NCBI GenBank assembly: GCA_050633785.1
Contig: JBOEHE010000002.1
Location: 1 to 64,000, forward strand
Length of the DNA stretch: 64,000 nt
Source of the DNA: CALKZN01 sp050633785
GTDB taxonomy: Bacteria; Pseudomonadota; Gammaproteobacteria; Arenicellales; Arenicellaceae
Direction of reading: 5' to 3'
Positions 43,529 to 52,236 of this stretch are shown in pieces; the first letter of the stretch is position 1; every line of letters starts with the position of its first letter. Under the pieces are notes generated by a model that was given only the letters and a program-made list of their open reading frames with translations, searched no databases and was not told where the DNA came from. Position numbers and translations under genes: made by a program.

Positions 43529-44485
43529 ATGACTTTTTTAAAGCTTATTATCACTTATCTTTGCTTTGCAACTGTCATGTGGAACAGTCCAATAATAGCA
43601 AAAAAGAACAGTGATCCAATTAAAATATTGAAACTGGATTGGACCAGCCAAACCATCTTGTCTGAAATCACGGGAAGAATTCTCCGTCAAAGAGGATACA
43701 ACGTCGAATACATATCCATGGAATCTACCGGACAATGGTATATGCTCTATACGCAAAAAGGGCATGTCCAAATGGAAGTATGGCAAGGAACAATGGAAAA
43801 AAAATACACTGAACTCACACAGGCTAAATATCTCATAGACGCAGGAGACCATAGCGCCTTGACTCGAGAGGAATGGTGGTACCCTTCTTACGTTGATGAA
43901 TTATGCCCCGGTTTGCCAGACTGGCAGGCCTTGCGCAAATGTAAGGAGCTTTTTGCGGTCAGCGAAACAGCTCCTGAAGGCCGTTACGTAGGTGGTCCAT
44001 GGGAAAAACCAGATGAGGCAAGAATTCGTGCACTTGACCTGGGTTTTAAAGTTATAAAACAAAGCACAGGAGATGGTATTTGGGAAGAGCTGAAAAAAGC
44101 AGTGGACCAGAAACAACCCGTCGTGCTTTTTAACTGGTCTCCCAATTGGGTTGAAGCAGTCTATGATGGCAAATTTATCGAGTTTCCTGAACATGACCCT
44201 GCCTGTGAAACTGACGCGGAATGGGGTGTCAGCAAAAAATATACCTGGGACTGTGGAAACCCCAAAAATGGCTGGCTGAAAAAAGTAGTTGCAACTTCAG
44301 TGCCGGATACCTGGCCCTGTGCATTTAAAATAATACAAAACATTGACTTTTCTAATGCAATGATTGCCGAAATTGCAGCCAATGTTGATGTTTATGGAAA
44401 ATCAGTCAATCAAGCTTCTAAGCAATGGATGTCAGACAACAAAGAACTTTGGCAATCGTGGTTGCCAGATAACTGCGAATCTTAG
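43529..44485 (+). CDS. TMAO/betaine-type periplasmic binding protein, paralogue 1
   Basis: A 318-residue OpuAC-type binding protein with a signal peptide (MTFLKLIITYLCFATVMWNS). It shares many blocks with the binding protein at 46117-47097: W.SQ near the start, EVWQGTM, CPGLPDWQALRKC, LFNWSPNW and GWLKK. It is therefore a paralogue of the TmoX-like protein. It has no permease or ATPase directly downstream; instead a HAMP-domain membrane protein follows. It may deliver a second substrate to the same transporter or act as a periplasmic sensor for its neighbour. The upstream promoter is a duplicate of the one before 46117. Confidence 0.8.
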   Translation: MTFLKLIITYLCFATVMWNSPIIAKKNSDPIKILKLDWTSQTILSEITGRILRQRGYNVEYISMESTGQWYMLYTQKGHVQMEVWQGTMEKKYTELTQAKYLIDAGDHSALTREEWWYPSYVDELCPGLPDWQALRKCKELFAVSETAPEGRYVGGPWEKPDEARIRALDLGFKVIKQSTGDGIWEELKKAVDQKQPVVLFNWSPNWVEAVYDGKFIEFPEHDPACETDAEWGVSKKYTWDCGNPKNGWLKKVVATSVPDTWPCAFKIIQNIDFSNAMIAEIAANVDVYGKSVNQASKQWMSDNKELWQSWLPDNCES

Positions 44486-44590
44486 AAAAAACCTAACAAC
44501 AATAAGAAAACCGCTTTGATTAGCTATCTGTTGATACAGGTCGATTTAATGTACTAGCGGCATATTCTGTTTTTAAATAGTGGGGCTCAA

Positions 44591-45361
44591 ATGAATAATA
44601 AAAAAACAATCAACAATTCCAAAGTGAATACCTTGAACAGTATTCAAACGAAAGTCAGTTTCATGCTGGTTTTATTGACGATGATAATCTTTTTCTTTAT
44701 GAGCTTATGGCAAATTTATAACATCAATGAACGTCTTAATTTTGAACTTGTTGTCAACAATCAAAATACGGCAACTAAACTCAGCAACCATATCCGTCTG
44801 CCTATGTGGCAATTAGATACTGGCTTAGTCAACGAATCATTGAATTCAGAATTTTTGACTCCGGATGTTTACGCCATTATGGTTAAAGTTAATGCAAAAC
44901 AATTGTATACCGCTTTTATCAGAGACGATGAATGGACCCCCCAGCCACTGAAAGACTTAACGGCAGAAGAACAACTTCGCGATAGAGATGACTTGATAGC
45001 CTCTACTAAAACAATATGGCACAAATCGAAAGTTATCGGTGAAGTCATTGTTTTTTCCACAAAAAAATTCAATAACGAACGCGTACAGAGTCAGTATGTT
45101 GACATTGTTATTACTATTTTTGCGATTGGCCTAGTGCTGGTATTGGTGACCTTCCTGGTATTAAACATCATGGTAATTCGACGCGTCAATAAGCTCAGTG
45201 AAGCCGCTCTTACTATGAGCCAAGGTCGTTTTTTTGATAGTCTGGACGTCAAATCCAAGTCTGGTGATGAAATTGACCAATTATCATTTTCTATGAACAT
45301 GCTCAATAAGAGTTATCAAATTGCTCGTGATGAGCTTAAGTCCACATCGATTCGAACCTGA
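44591..45361 (+). CDS. Membrane sensor protein with HAMP domain, no kinase domain
   Basis: A 256-residue protein. One membrane segment (VSFMLVLLTMIIFFFMSLW, about 22-41) is followed by a ~130-residue periplasmic domain, a second membrane segment (IFAIGLVLVLVTFLVLNIMV, about 175-195) and a HAMP domain (RRVNKLSEAALTMSQGRF, DEIDQLSFSMNML). It stops where a kinase, cyclase or chemotaxis signalling domain would normally begin; no continuation is seen in other frames. The start has RBS-like GGGGCTC. It sits between two TMAO-type binding-protein genes, so it may sense the first binding protein and signal to another protein, possibly by pairing with TorS. It could also be a truncated gene. Confidence 0.7.
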   Translation: MNNKKTINNSKVNTLNSIQTKVSFMLVLLTMIIFFFMSLWQIYNINERLNFELVVNNQNTATKLSNHIRLPMWQLDTGLVNESLNSEFLTPDVYAIMVKVNAKQLYTAFIRDDEWTPQPLKDLTAEEQLRDRDDLIASTKTIWHKSKVIGEVIVFSTKKFNNERVQSQYVDIVITIFAIGLVLVLVTFLVLNIMVIRRVNKLSEAALTMSQGRFFDSLDVKSKSGDEIDQLSFSMNMLNKSYQIARDELKSTSIRT

Positions 45362-45372
45362 AAAAAGCAGGG

Positions 45373-45543
45373 TTATTCACCAGCCCAGGCAACAATTATT
45401 CCTCCTGGGGCCTGTAGCAAGATGATTGGTGAGTGACCCTCTACTCCAGCCTTAAGCGATTCATTAGCAACCTGCTTAATAAGCAGTTTCACTCTTTCCC
45501 GAACACTACCTCTAACACAGAATAGCGATGCTTTGTTATTCAC
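45373..45543 (-). pseudogene. Possible decayed coding remnant
   Basis: A minus-strand reading of 56 codons from a GTG contains protein-like text such as RERVKLLIKQVANESLKAGV and IILLQAPGGIIVAWAGE. Further upstream on the same strand (about 45590-45730), short pieces in other frames (GIGGDSAEGMVWLGANLAGV, STNMQAGEVRTIKYSW) also look coding but are broken by stops and frame changes. Together they suggest an old gene remnant filling the 45362-45900 gap. The family is not recognised. Confidence 0.3.
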
Positions 45544-45899
45544 TCAAAGTGACAACAAAGACGATAAACCATGCGTTTATCTTTGTCCGAATCTATCTAC
45601 ACCAGCAAGGTTAGCGCCCAACCAAACCATACCTTCCGCACTGTCCCCACCTATGCCAAGAGTATTTGATGGTTCGCACTTCTCCTGCCTGCATATTAGT
45701 TGACAAAAAAGCATCAACATAGAGACAGATGGTCTTCCAAATCCTCAGTACAACACATAATCAACAAGCAATAAACAATCGACACTATGAACATTTATCA
45801 CCGTGTTCACCCAAACACTTTGCAATATCATCACAGAACAAGTACCGAGAGCTCTCAATTGATAATGTGAATAAATTAACACCGTTTTGTGAATAGCAC

Positions 45900-46116
45900 A
45901 CAGCTCCTTGTTAACAGATTTATTTTTTCGTTAACAATTCAAAATCCATAGTTTTTAATCACAACTTATAATTAACCGCGTTACCAAAACTACTATACAG
46001 CTGTTGGTAAATAACGAACGATGGATCTTAATAAAATTTTTTGGAGTACAAGTAGCACAGAATCAATGTGACAGCGGTACTTACAAAAATAAATACAGCA
46101 TCCCGAGGAGAATAAT
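45900..46116 (+). promoter_or_regulatory. Promoter of tmoX, duplicate of the 43.3-kb promoter
   Basis: GTTAAC starts at 45910 and 45930 (20 bases apart), ATCCAT at 45944-45949, TATAAT at 45967-45972, and ATAACGAAC begins 38 bases after the -10. All spacings equal those at 43320-43429. The leader continues with scattered similarity to the first copy. A CGAGGAG ribosome site precedes the ATG at 46117. Confidence 0.6.
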
Positions 46117-47097
46117 ATGATTTTAAAAAAACGTAACTTTTTTAGAGTTTTGATCCCGGCATTGTTTATTGCTTCAATGTCAGTTTCAGGCGTATCGAGT
46201 GCCGACAGCAACCAACCAATCAAAATCCCCATTAAAAACTGGTCAAGCCAAATTGTTATGGCTCATGTTATCGGTGGTATGTTTGAAAATATGGGAAACA
46301 AGGTTGAATATGTGCCAGTCGACACTCAAGCCAGTTTTGAAGCAGTTCGTGCTGGAGACATTACCGTTTTGCATGAAGTTTGGCAGTCCACTATGCAAAA
46401 CGCCTATTACAATGCAATGGAAAAAGGCGGCCTGATCGATGCCGGCAGCCATGACGTCGTGACCAAGGAAGAAATGGGAGTTCCAAACTGGGTCATTGAA
46501 AAAGGGCTTTGCCCAGGCTTGCCCAAATGGGAAGCATTGAAAGATTGTCATGAGGCATTTGCAACTCCTGATTCTGCTGGTAAAGGTCGCTGGCTCGAAG
46601 GTCCACAAAGTTGGCATGGAGATGTGATGCCAAATCGACTTAAAGGCCTGGGCCTGGAAGGCAAATGGACGGTTAAATTTGCTGGTGCTGCAGACGCATT
46701 ATGGACAGAACTGAAAGCGGCTGAAAAAGAAGGTAGAGGCACTGTCATTTTCAATTGGTCACCTAACTTTACAGACGCTACAGGTTTCACTTTTATTGAA
46801 TTCCCTCCCTATTTCGACGGTTGCAGACTGGCCGATGGCGGTAGCACAGAAACAACCGGCTGTGGTTCACCCACAGGTTGGTTGAAAAAAGGTGCAAACT
46901 ACAAGTTCCCGAAAACACACCCTAAAGCATACGCTGCTTTCTCAAAGCTGGCATTCAACAAAACACACATCGGTCAAATGGCTGCACTGGTTGATGTTGA
47001 TGGCATGACTCATGCCGATGCTGCTAAAAAATGGTTGGAAGATAACAAAGATATCTGGCAACCATGGACAGTATCCACTCTGGGTGCTGGCACATAA
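46117..47097 (+). CDS. tmoX: TMAO-binding periplasmic protein (TmoX-like)
   Basis: A 326-residue OpuAC-type binding protein with a signal peptide (VLIPALFIASMSVSGVSSA, then DSNQPIKIPIKNW). It belongs to the subgroup that includes TMAO-specific TmoX and glycine betaine binders; aromatic residues in EVWQSTM, VPNWV, FNWSPNF and GWLKK are suitable for a trimethylammonium or N-oxide ligand. It is the first gene of a transporter operon (binding protein, ATPase, double permease). The pathway genes and TorTSR in the window favour TMAO over glycine betaine. A hairpin after the gene probably raises its expression relative to the rest. Confidence 0.8.
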   Translation: MILKKRNFFRVLIPALFIASMSVSGVSSADSNQPIKIPIKNWSSQIVMAHVIGGMFENMGNKVEYVPVDTQASFEAVRAGDITVLHEVWQSTMQNAYYNAMEKGGLIDAGSHDVVTKEEMGVPNWVIEKGLCPGLPKWEALKDCHEAFATPDSAGKGRWLEGPQSWHGDVMPNRLKGLGLEGKWTVKFAGAADALWTELKAAEKEGRGTVIFNWSPNFTDATGFTFIEFPPYFDGCRLADGGSTETTGCGSPTGWLKKGANYKFPKTHPKAYAAFSKLAFNKTHIGQMAALVDVDGMTHADAAKKWLEDNKDIWQPWTVSTLGAGT

Positions 47098-47128
47098 AAA
47101 CTAACGACACCTTTCAACACTCAATAAA

Positions 47129-47159
47129 ACAAGGTTCCTCTTTTGTGGGGGAACCTTGT
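47129..47159 (+). other. Intercistronic stem-loop after tmoX
   Basis: The 10-base arms ACAAGGTTCC and GGAACCTTGT flank an 11-base loop, with no T-run. It lies between the binding-protein and ATPase genes, and probably acts as an mRNA-stabilising or partial-termination element. Confidence 0.55.
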
Positions 47160-47380
47160 ACTGAGTAAAGGCTTGCCATGGACACCCCTTGAAGTAAGCC
47201 ATCTTTTGTACCTATAAACCGCCCGATAAACTGACAATCCAGAAACTGAAAAACTGGTAATGGTTGTCAGAACATAATAACTACTATAAAGACACACATG
47301 CTTCGGCTGGGTTCAATATCTGTAACCGGAGAATAATGTATATAGTTTAAAACCAACCCTTTTAAATCAGGAAGTACGCC

Positions 47381-48451
47381 ATGTCCTCTCACATTGAATC
47401 CACAAGCACTGAAGAAGTGATCATAAAATGTGATTCCGTTTTTAAAATTTTTGGCGACAATGCGGCAAAAATGCTTGAATCCTCAAATGGAAGCATCAAT
47501 GCTCAATCGTTTCTCGATGCAGGCTGCGTCATTGGAGTGAACGACGCGTCATTTGAAGTCTATAAAGGTGAACTATTAATCCTCATGGGGTTATCAGGTT
47601 CAGGAAAGTCAACCTTATTGCGCTGCATTTCTCGGTTGACAGACCCCACTGCTGGAAAAATTTTTATCGAAGGTCAGGACTTACTGTCCATGAACAACAA
47701 GGATCTGATCGAACTGCGCCGCAACAAAATGGGCATGGTATTTCAGAACTTTGGCTTATTACCTCACAAAACAGTTCTGGAGAACATTGCCTTCCCCTTA
47801 CAAGTAAAAGGCAACAGTACTGAAGAAAGCATAAAACGCGCTATGGAGATGGCTGAGCTGGTTGGGCTCGGCGGCCGGGAAAATTATTTCCCTCGCGAAT
47901 TGTCTGGTGGTCAACAACAACGGGTAGGTATTGCTCGATCTCTGGCAGTTGAACCCGATATCTGGTTTCTGGACGAGCCTTTTTCAGCACTTGATCCTTT
48001 AATCCGTAAGGAGATGCAGGATGAATTTATCCGGCTACGCAAAGTCTTAAATAAGACCATTCTGTTTGTTACACACGACTTTGATGAAGCCTTGCGACTT
48101 GCCGACCGAATAGCCATCATGAAAGAAGGTGTAATTGAACAATTAGACACACCAGCAAATATCGTACTTAACCCGGCAACTGAATATGTACGTAAGTTTA
48201 CCCAAGAGGTTCCCAGAGAAAAAGTACTGACAATTGAACCTATCATGCAACCCGTCAATCACGCCGAAGAATTCAGTGACTTGAAGGTTTCAAAAGATGC
48301 CGTTGTTGAAACCGTCGCTGAAGCTATTTTGGCCCAGGAAAAAGCCGTTGCTGTTATGGACGACAACAATGAAATCGTCGGCTCTATTCATGCCTCCCAT
48401 GTCATCAGTATTTTGTTTGGTGGACGATCCGAAAAAGCCACGCAGGGTTAA
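47381..48451 (+). CDS. tmoV: TMAO/betaine-type ABC transporter ATPase
   Basis: A 356-residue ProV-family ATPase: Walker A GLSGSGKST, signature LSGGQQQRVGIARSL, Walker B FLDEPFSALDPL, and the H-loop in FVTHDFDEAL. A C-terminal CBS-like part (AVMDDNNEIVGSIHASHVIS) follows. It is nine bases before the permease gene. The symbol follows the ProVWX-style naming of the TMAO transporter; the family call is firm, the substrate comes from context. It is paralogous to the ATPase at 1686-2756. Confidence 0.83.
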   Translation: MSSHIESTSTEEVIIKCDSVFKIFGDNAAKMLESSNGSINAQSFLDAGCVIGVNDASFEVYKGELLILMGLSGSGKSTLLRCISRLTDPTAGKIFIEGQDLLSMNNKDLIELRRNKMGMVFQNFGLLPHKTVLENIAFPLQVKGNSTEESIKRAMEMAELVGLGGRENYFPRELSGGQQQRVGIARSLAVEPDIWFLDEPFSALDPLIRKEMQDEFIRLRKVLNKTILFVTHDFDEALRLADRIAIMKEGVIEQLDTPANIVLNPATEYVRKFTQEVPREKVLTIEPIMQPVNHAEEFSDLKVSKDAVVETVAEAILAQEKAVAVMDDNNEIVGSIHASHVISILFGGRSEKATQG

Positions 48452-48460
48452 GCAATCATT

Positions 48461-50521
48461 ATGAATCTTTCAGCAAAAAATCAAAAGCCAATACAGTTTC
48501 TTATCCTGTTAACCGTGTTCTTTGCCTTATGTTTGCTCATTGGCCCCTCTGAGTCGAATTACCTGTGGAGGTTGCCGCCATTGCTCAAGGAGCTGCCGGC
48601 CATGATCAACGATTCCATACAATATGTGATGTTTGACTGGCTACCAATCCAGACTTATGACCCAACCATTGATGACTACGAGGAAAAACCTTTATTCAGA
48701 GAAATAACCCGAGCCATTTCAAATTTCTTTCTTTTCATCATTACTTTTGTCAGAGAAATTTTTCTTGGTGGAACCAAGACTATCGTTGCTTTTACCAGCT
48801 GGGACTTTGTCAGCAACAATTCCTGGGCAAGCTGGCCCGCTCTGCCATGGACTGTCATTGCTGGCTGGGCAATCGTACTGGGCTATAAACTCAATGGTAA
48901 AGGTCTCGCTTTACTGGCAGCACTTTCTACTGGATACATCGGCATTTTTGGACAGTGGACTCCCTCTATGCAGACCTTGTCTTTTGTTTTGATTGCTGCT
49001 CCGGTTTCTGTATTACTCGGGTTGGCATTGGGCATTTGGGGTTACAAAAAAAAATGGGTGGAAACGGCGCTGAACCCATTACTCAACGTAGCTCAAACCA
49101 TGCCACATTATTCCTATCTGGTTCCTGTAATTGTATTGTTTGGCGTTGGTGATCAGGCTGCCGCCATAGCCACTATATTTTTTGCGACTCCACCAATGGT
49201 TCGGCTTACTTTACTGGGTTTGAAAAACCTGTCTTCCGACATAGTAGATGCAGGCATGATGAGTGGTTGCAATCAATTTCAATTGCTTTTCAAAGTGCAG
49301 ATTCCAACCGCCAGACGTGACATCTTAATCGGCGTCAATCAAGTCGTTATGCAATGCCTGGCAATGACCGTCATCGCTTCTTTCATCGGTGCACAAGGCC
49401 TTGGGTCCAACTTAATGATCGCTCTGAATTCACTTAAAATCGGCTCTGGCCTGGAAATTGGCTTATGCATCGTATTAATTGCAGTGCTGTTGGATAAACT
49501 GTCTCTAGCCTGGGCCAACAAACAAACCGATTACTTTGCTGATCTCAGCTTTTTTCAACGCCATAAATATTGGCTGATTTGTCTGGTGATTTTCGTGGTT
49601 GGCGCTCTATTGGCTTTCATAGGTCAATGGATCTTCAAAGAAAACTTTAACTATTTATACATCGTGCCTCAGAACAAAGGCATTACCACGGCACCTTTCT
49701 GGCAAGCTGCGGTTGACTGGATATGGGATACCTTCTTTTACTCATTGAAAAGCTTTAACGAATTTCTGATTGTCAACATATTAGTACCGATGAAGCAAGC
49801 CTACCTGAACATGCCAGTTATCGCTACCTTTGCACTTGTTATGGGAACGGCTTACATTCTGGCGGGACTCAGATCTGCCTTGATCGTTGGTGGTTTTTTA
49901 TTATTTATCGCCTTTTCTGATTATTGGGACAGAGCCTTAATAACAGCTTATATGACCTCATTTGCCGTAATAGTCGCAGCCACCATCGGCATTACCGTTG
50001 GTTCTCTGTGTGCACAAAACTCACTGGCGACCAAAGTAATTCTATTTATCTGTGACTTTTTCCAAACCTTCCCTTCATTTATATACCTGATTCCTGTGAT
50101 TATGCTATTTGGCATCACTGACACCTCTGTGATTATTGCCTCCATTGTCTATGCTTTGGTTCCAGCAACTCGATATACCGTGGAAGGTCTACGCAATGTT
50201 CCTGCAGTCTTGCAGGATGCAGGATCAATGATGGGTGTCTCACGTTTCCAGAGGTGGATTTCAATTGAACTCCCCCTGGCCTTCCCTCACATCATGCTGG
50301 GCGTCAATCAAACGGTTATTTTCGCCTTATTCATGGTGATTATAGGCGCTTTTATTGGTACCACAGATTTAGGACAACTAATCCTCAAAGCAATCTCTGA
50401 TCCACAAGGTACTGGCATAGGCATTACTTTGGGCTTGTGTGTCGCTTTTATAGGATTGGCCGCTGATCAAATATTACGTACTTGGGCTGAGAAAAGAAAA
50501 CAGGCTCTAGGTTTGGGCTAG
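48461..50521 (+). CDS. tmoW: TMAO/betaine-type ABC transporter permease, double length
   Basis: A 686-residue permease that contains two complete transport domains in tandem. The first has AQTMPHYSYLVPVIVLFGVG, the second FQTFPSFIYLIPVIMLFGIT; each is followed by an EAA-type loop. A single chain can thus supply both halves of the channel, unlike ProW-type permeases, which dimerise. The N-terminus has additional membrane segments. This fused layout is known among TMAO and betaine transporters of marine bacteria. No clear terminator follows. Confidence 0.83.
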   Translation: MNLSAKNQKPIQFLILLTVFFALCLLIGPSESNYLWRLPPLLKELPAMINDSIQYVMFDWLPIQTYDPTIDDYEEKPLFREITRAISNFFLFIITFVREIFLGGTKTIVAFTSWDFVSNNSWASWPALPWTVIAGWAIVLGYKLNGKGLALLAALSTGYIGIFGQWTPSMQTLSFVLIAAPVSVLLGLALGIWGYKKKWVETALNPLLNVAQTMPHYSYLVPVIVLFGVGDQAAAIATIFFATPPMVRLTLLGLKNLSSDIVDAGMMSGCNQFQLLFKVQIPTARRDILIGVNQVVMQCLAMTVIASFIGAQGLGSNLMIALNSLKIGSGLEIGLCIVLIAVLLDKLSLAWANKQTDYFADLSFFQRHKYWLICLVIFVVGALLAFIGQWIFKENFNYLYIVPQNKGITTAPFWQAAVDWIWDTFFYSLKSFNEFLIVNILVPMKQAYLNMPVIATFALVMGTAYILAGLRSALIVGGFLLFIAFSDYWDRALITAYMTSFAVIVAATIGITVGSLCAQNSLATKVILFICDFFQTFPSFIYLIPVIMLFGITDTSVIIASIVYALVPATRYTVEGLRNVPAVLQDAGSMMGVSRFQRWISIELPLAFPHIMLGVNQTVIFALFMVIIGAFIGTTDLGQLILKAISDPQGTGIGITLGLCVAFIGLAADQILRTWAEKRKQALGLG

Positions 50522-50645
50522 ATAGATCAAACATAATAATGAATGCGGTACTTCTGCTTAAGGCTCAATCTTAATATCAGGTGTAATCAATACGCTTGAC
50601 CTTTAAACTTTTCTATGTGAAATGCCTGTATAAAAAGCATCAGAA

Positions 50646-51179
50646 TCAATACCCTTCAAGCCCCATGCAAGAATTGGCATAAGAACCGTCATATAGCGCT
50701 AACCAGGCCTCATAGTCAGCGATGTCTAATATATATTCATCAATTTCGCTTTGTATTTTAGGAATCACCACTTCAGAGTCGGGTAAATTTGAAGAATTAT
50801 TAAAAAACTGGCAACTCCATTGTCCATCAACTAACTTTTTGATTTCAGTTCTCAGATCTTCGGCATGCCCTCCTTCATGGCGCAGGCAAGTCTGATTTAA
50901 AAAGTTAGTCGAATCATCGCACCCAATGATCTTGGTATCAAGGCAAACCAATTCACCATCACTGGATCTATTGACACATAAGTCACCTTTGTCTGGAAAA
51001 CAAGAACATTTAGTCCTGGCATCCAGCACTGTCGTTCCTCCTTTATATAAACCTGAACTGCCTTTTTCTCCAACTGAAAATCGTGTATTTAGCTCGTCCT
51101 GTATTTCTGAAAAAGTCTTATTAGAAAAGTTTGTTTTGGCGTCTTTATAAAACTGCAGTACTTTTTTTGCATTTTCCAA
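50646..51179 (-). CDS. Cysteine-containing protein, likely C-terminal part of a frameshifted gene
   Basis: A 177-codon reading that opens at a TTG with no proper ribosome site; AAGGAG is directly against the TTG. It contains several cysteines (KCSCFPDKGDLC, IIGCDD, NQTCLRHEGGHAEDL) and a helical start. Read in this frame, the upstream bases give a smooth join (KKELENAKKVLQF) with the end of the upstream gene at 51145-51792, whose own frame stops there. The two readings overlap by 35 bases and differ by one base, so they are probably one protein of about 390 residues broken at an A-run. The HEGGH word is compatible with a metal site, but no family is recognised. Confidence 0.5.
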   Translation of the reverse strand: MENAKKVLQFYKDAKTNFSNKTFSEIQDELNTRFSVGEKGSSGLYKGGTTVLDARTKCSCFPDKGDLCVNRSSDGELVCLDTKIIGCDDSTNFLNQTCLRHEGGHAEDLRTEIKKLVDGQWSCQFFNNSSNLPDSEVVIPKIQSEIDEYILDIADYEAWLALYDGSYANSCMGLEGY

Positions 51180-51792
51180 CTCCTTTTTTAACCAATATTA
51201 TTTCATCACATGGAACTCGTTTGGCATCAAATCCAGAACGGTTTTCTTTGCTGCCATTAAACGTACACGGGCTTGCGGTGTCTATTCCTTCCCAACCCCA
51301 TACGCCTGAGAAAGAGTATGTGCTTTGGGGCTCTGTAGATTCCGGATTCGTGTAACTACGGTGATCTTTAATAGTGACTTTGAAGCTTGTTTTCCTATGT
51401 GGCCCCAGGTCATTAACACAGGCTCTAGGAATGCAACTCGTTAACTTCCCAGAGAAAGTATTTCCGGATAAAACACCTTCAAAGTAGTGATCTCGTTTGA
51501 CGTCACTATCATTATTACGACATTTATTATCTTCATCTACAAATCGAGCAACTACTTTTTGGCCTGTTTGCTCCAAGTCATAACGCTTTCCATTAGAGTT
51601 ATCTACCCATCGGCCGGTTAAATCTATCTCTGAATCTGCTTCACTGCCAGATGCCGGGTTTTCAGCTTCAGCTACATTCGACTCAAGACAGGCGATGTTA
51701 ACAACATTAACTTCCTGAGCGTAACTGGAAAATGACATACCGAATAACCCGGTGACAATAACAAAGACAACTGACTGATATAACTTCTGCAT
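51145..51792 (-). CDS. Exported hypothetical protein, N-terminal part of a frameshifted gene
   Basis: A 215-codon reading with a clear signal peptide (SVVFVIVTGLFGMSFSSYAQ). The mature part is rich in polar residues and has five cysteines. The middle (LTGRWVDNSNGKRYDLEQTG, YFEGVLSGNTFSGKLTSCIP) looks like a small beta-barrel of the kind found in secreted lipid- or ligand-binding proteins. It ends with a basic tail after an A-run, where the other frame continues with 50646-51179. It is not recognised as a known family. Probably a strain-specific exported protein. Confidence 0.5.
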   Translation of the reverse strand: MQKLYQSVVFVIVTGLFGMSFSSYAQEVNVVNIACLESNVAEAENPASGSEADSEIDLTGRWVDNSNGKRYDLEQTGQKVVARFVDEDNKCRNNDSDVKRDHYFEGVLSGNTFSGKLTSCIPRACVNDLGPHRKTSFKVTIKDHRSYTNPESTEPQSTYSFSGVWGWEGIDTASPCTFNGSKENRSGFDAKRVPCDEIILVKKGVGKCKKSTAVL

Positions 51793-51855
51793 AGCAACCC
51801 TAGACCTCTGACGTTCAATAATTAGTGGCTTTAAGCAATCAAATTAAGAACCACG

Positions 51856-52108
51856 TTAACATTTAATTTTTTTCGCATATAAAGAGAGTATTAAAATATA
51901 GACTAATACCATCCCTATCATAAACACACCACCCCAAAATGATATTGGTAAAAGTAAGCAGCAAGAAAGCGGTAAATAAATGATGTATATTATAGGAACC
52001 AACATCAAAGTTGGTTCCTAGAAACAGGTGAAGATAGACCCTCAATGCTATGAATGTGAGAATCATAGACACAGAAATTAAACAAGCCTTTTTCCTATCA
52101 AAGCTCAA
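51856..52108 (-). pseudogene. Small membrane protein with a likely frameshift
   Basis: The frame that starts at 52108 (MSFDRKKACLISVSMILTFI, RVYLHLFLGTNFDVGSYNIHH) gives two membrane segments and then turns into non-membrane text, stopping at 51863. Shifting by one base near the TTTTACC stretch gives FWGGVFMIGMVLVYILILSL, then YAKKIKC and a stop at 51856, a convincing third membrane helix with a basic end. The gene therefore seems to carry a one-base frameshift, natural or from sequencing. The family is not recognised. Confidence 0.45.
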
Positions 52109-52236
52109 ACAATAAACTCCATTCTAGATACCTAATACATTTGAACGCTCTTCACTAAAATTGCCATATCAACTTACATTAATCGGCTCCTTGTTTATCA
52201 GTTTAAGGTTATATTATTAGCGCCATCTTACCTTCT

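Noticed and set aside
44591..45361. Methyl-accepting chemotaxis protein
   Set aside because: The long coiled-coil signalling domain and its conserved hairpin are absent.
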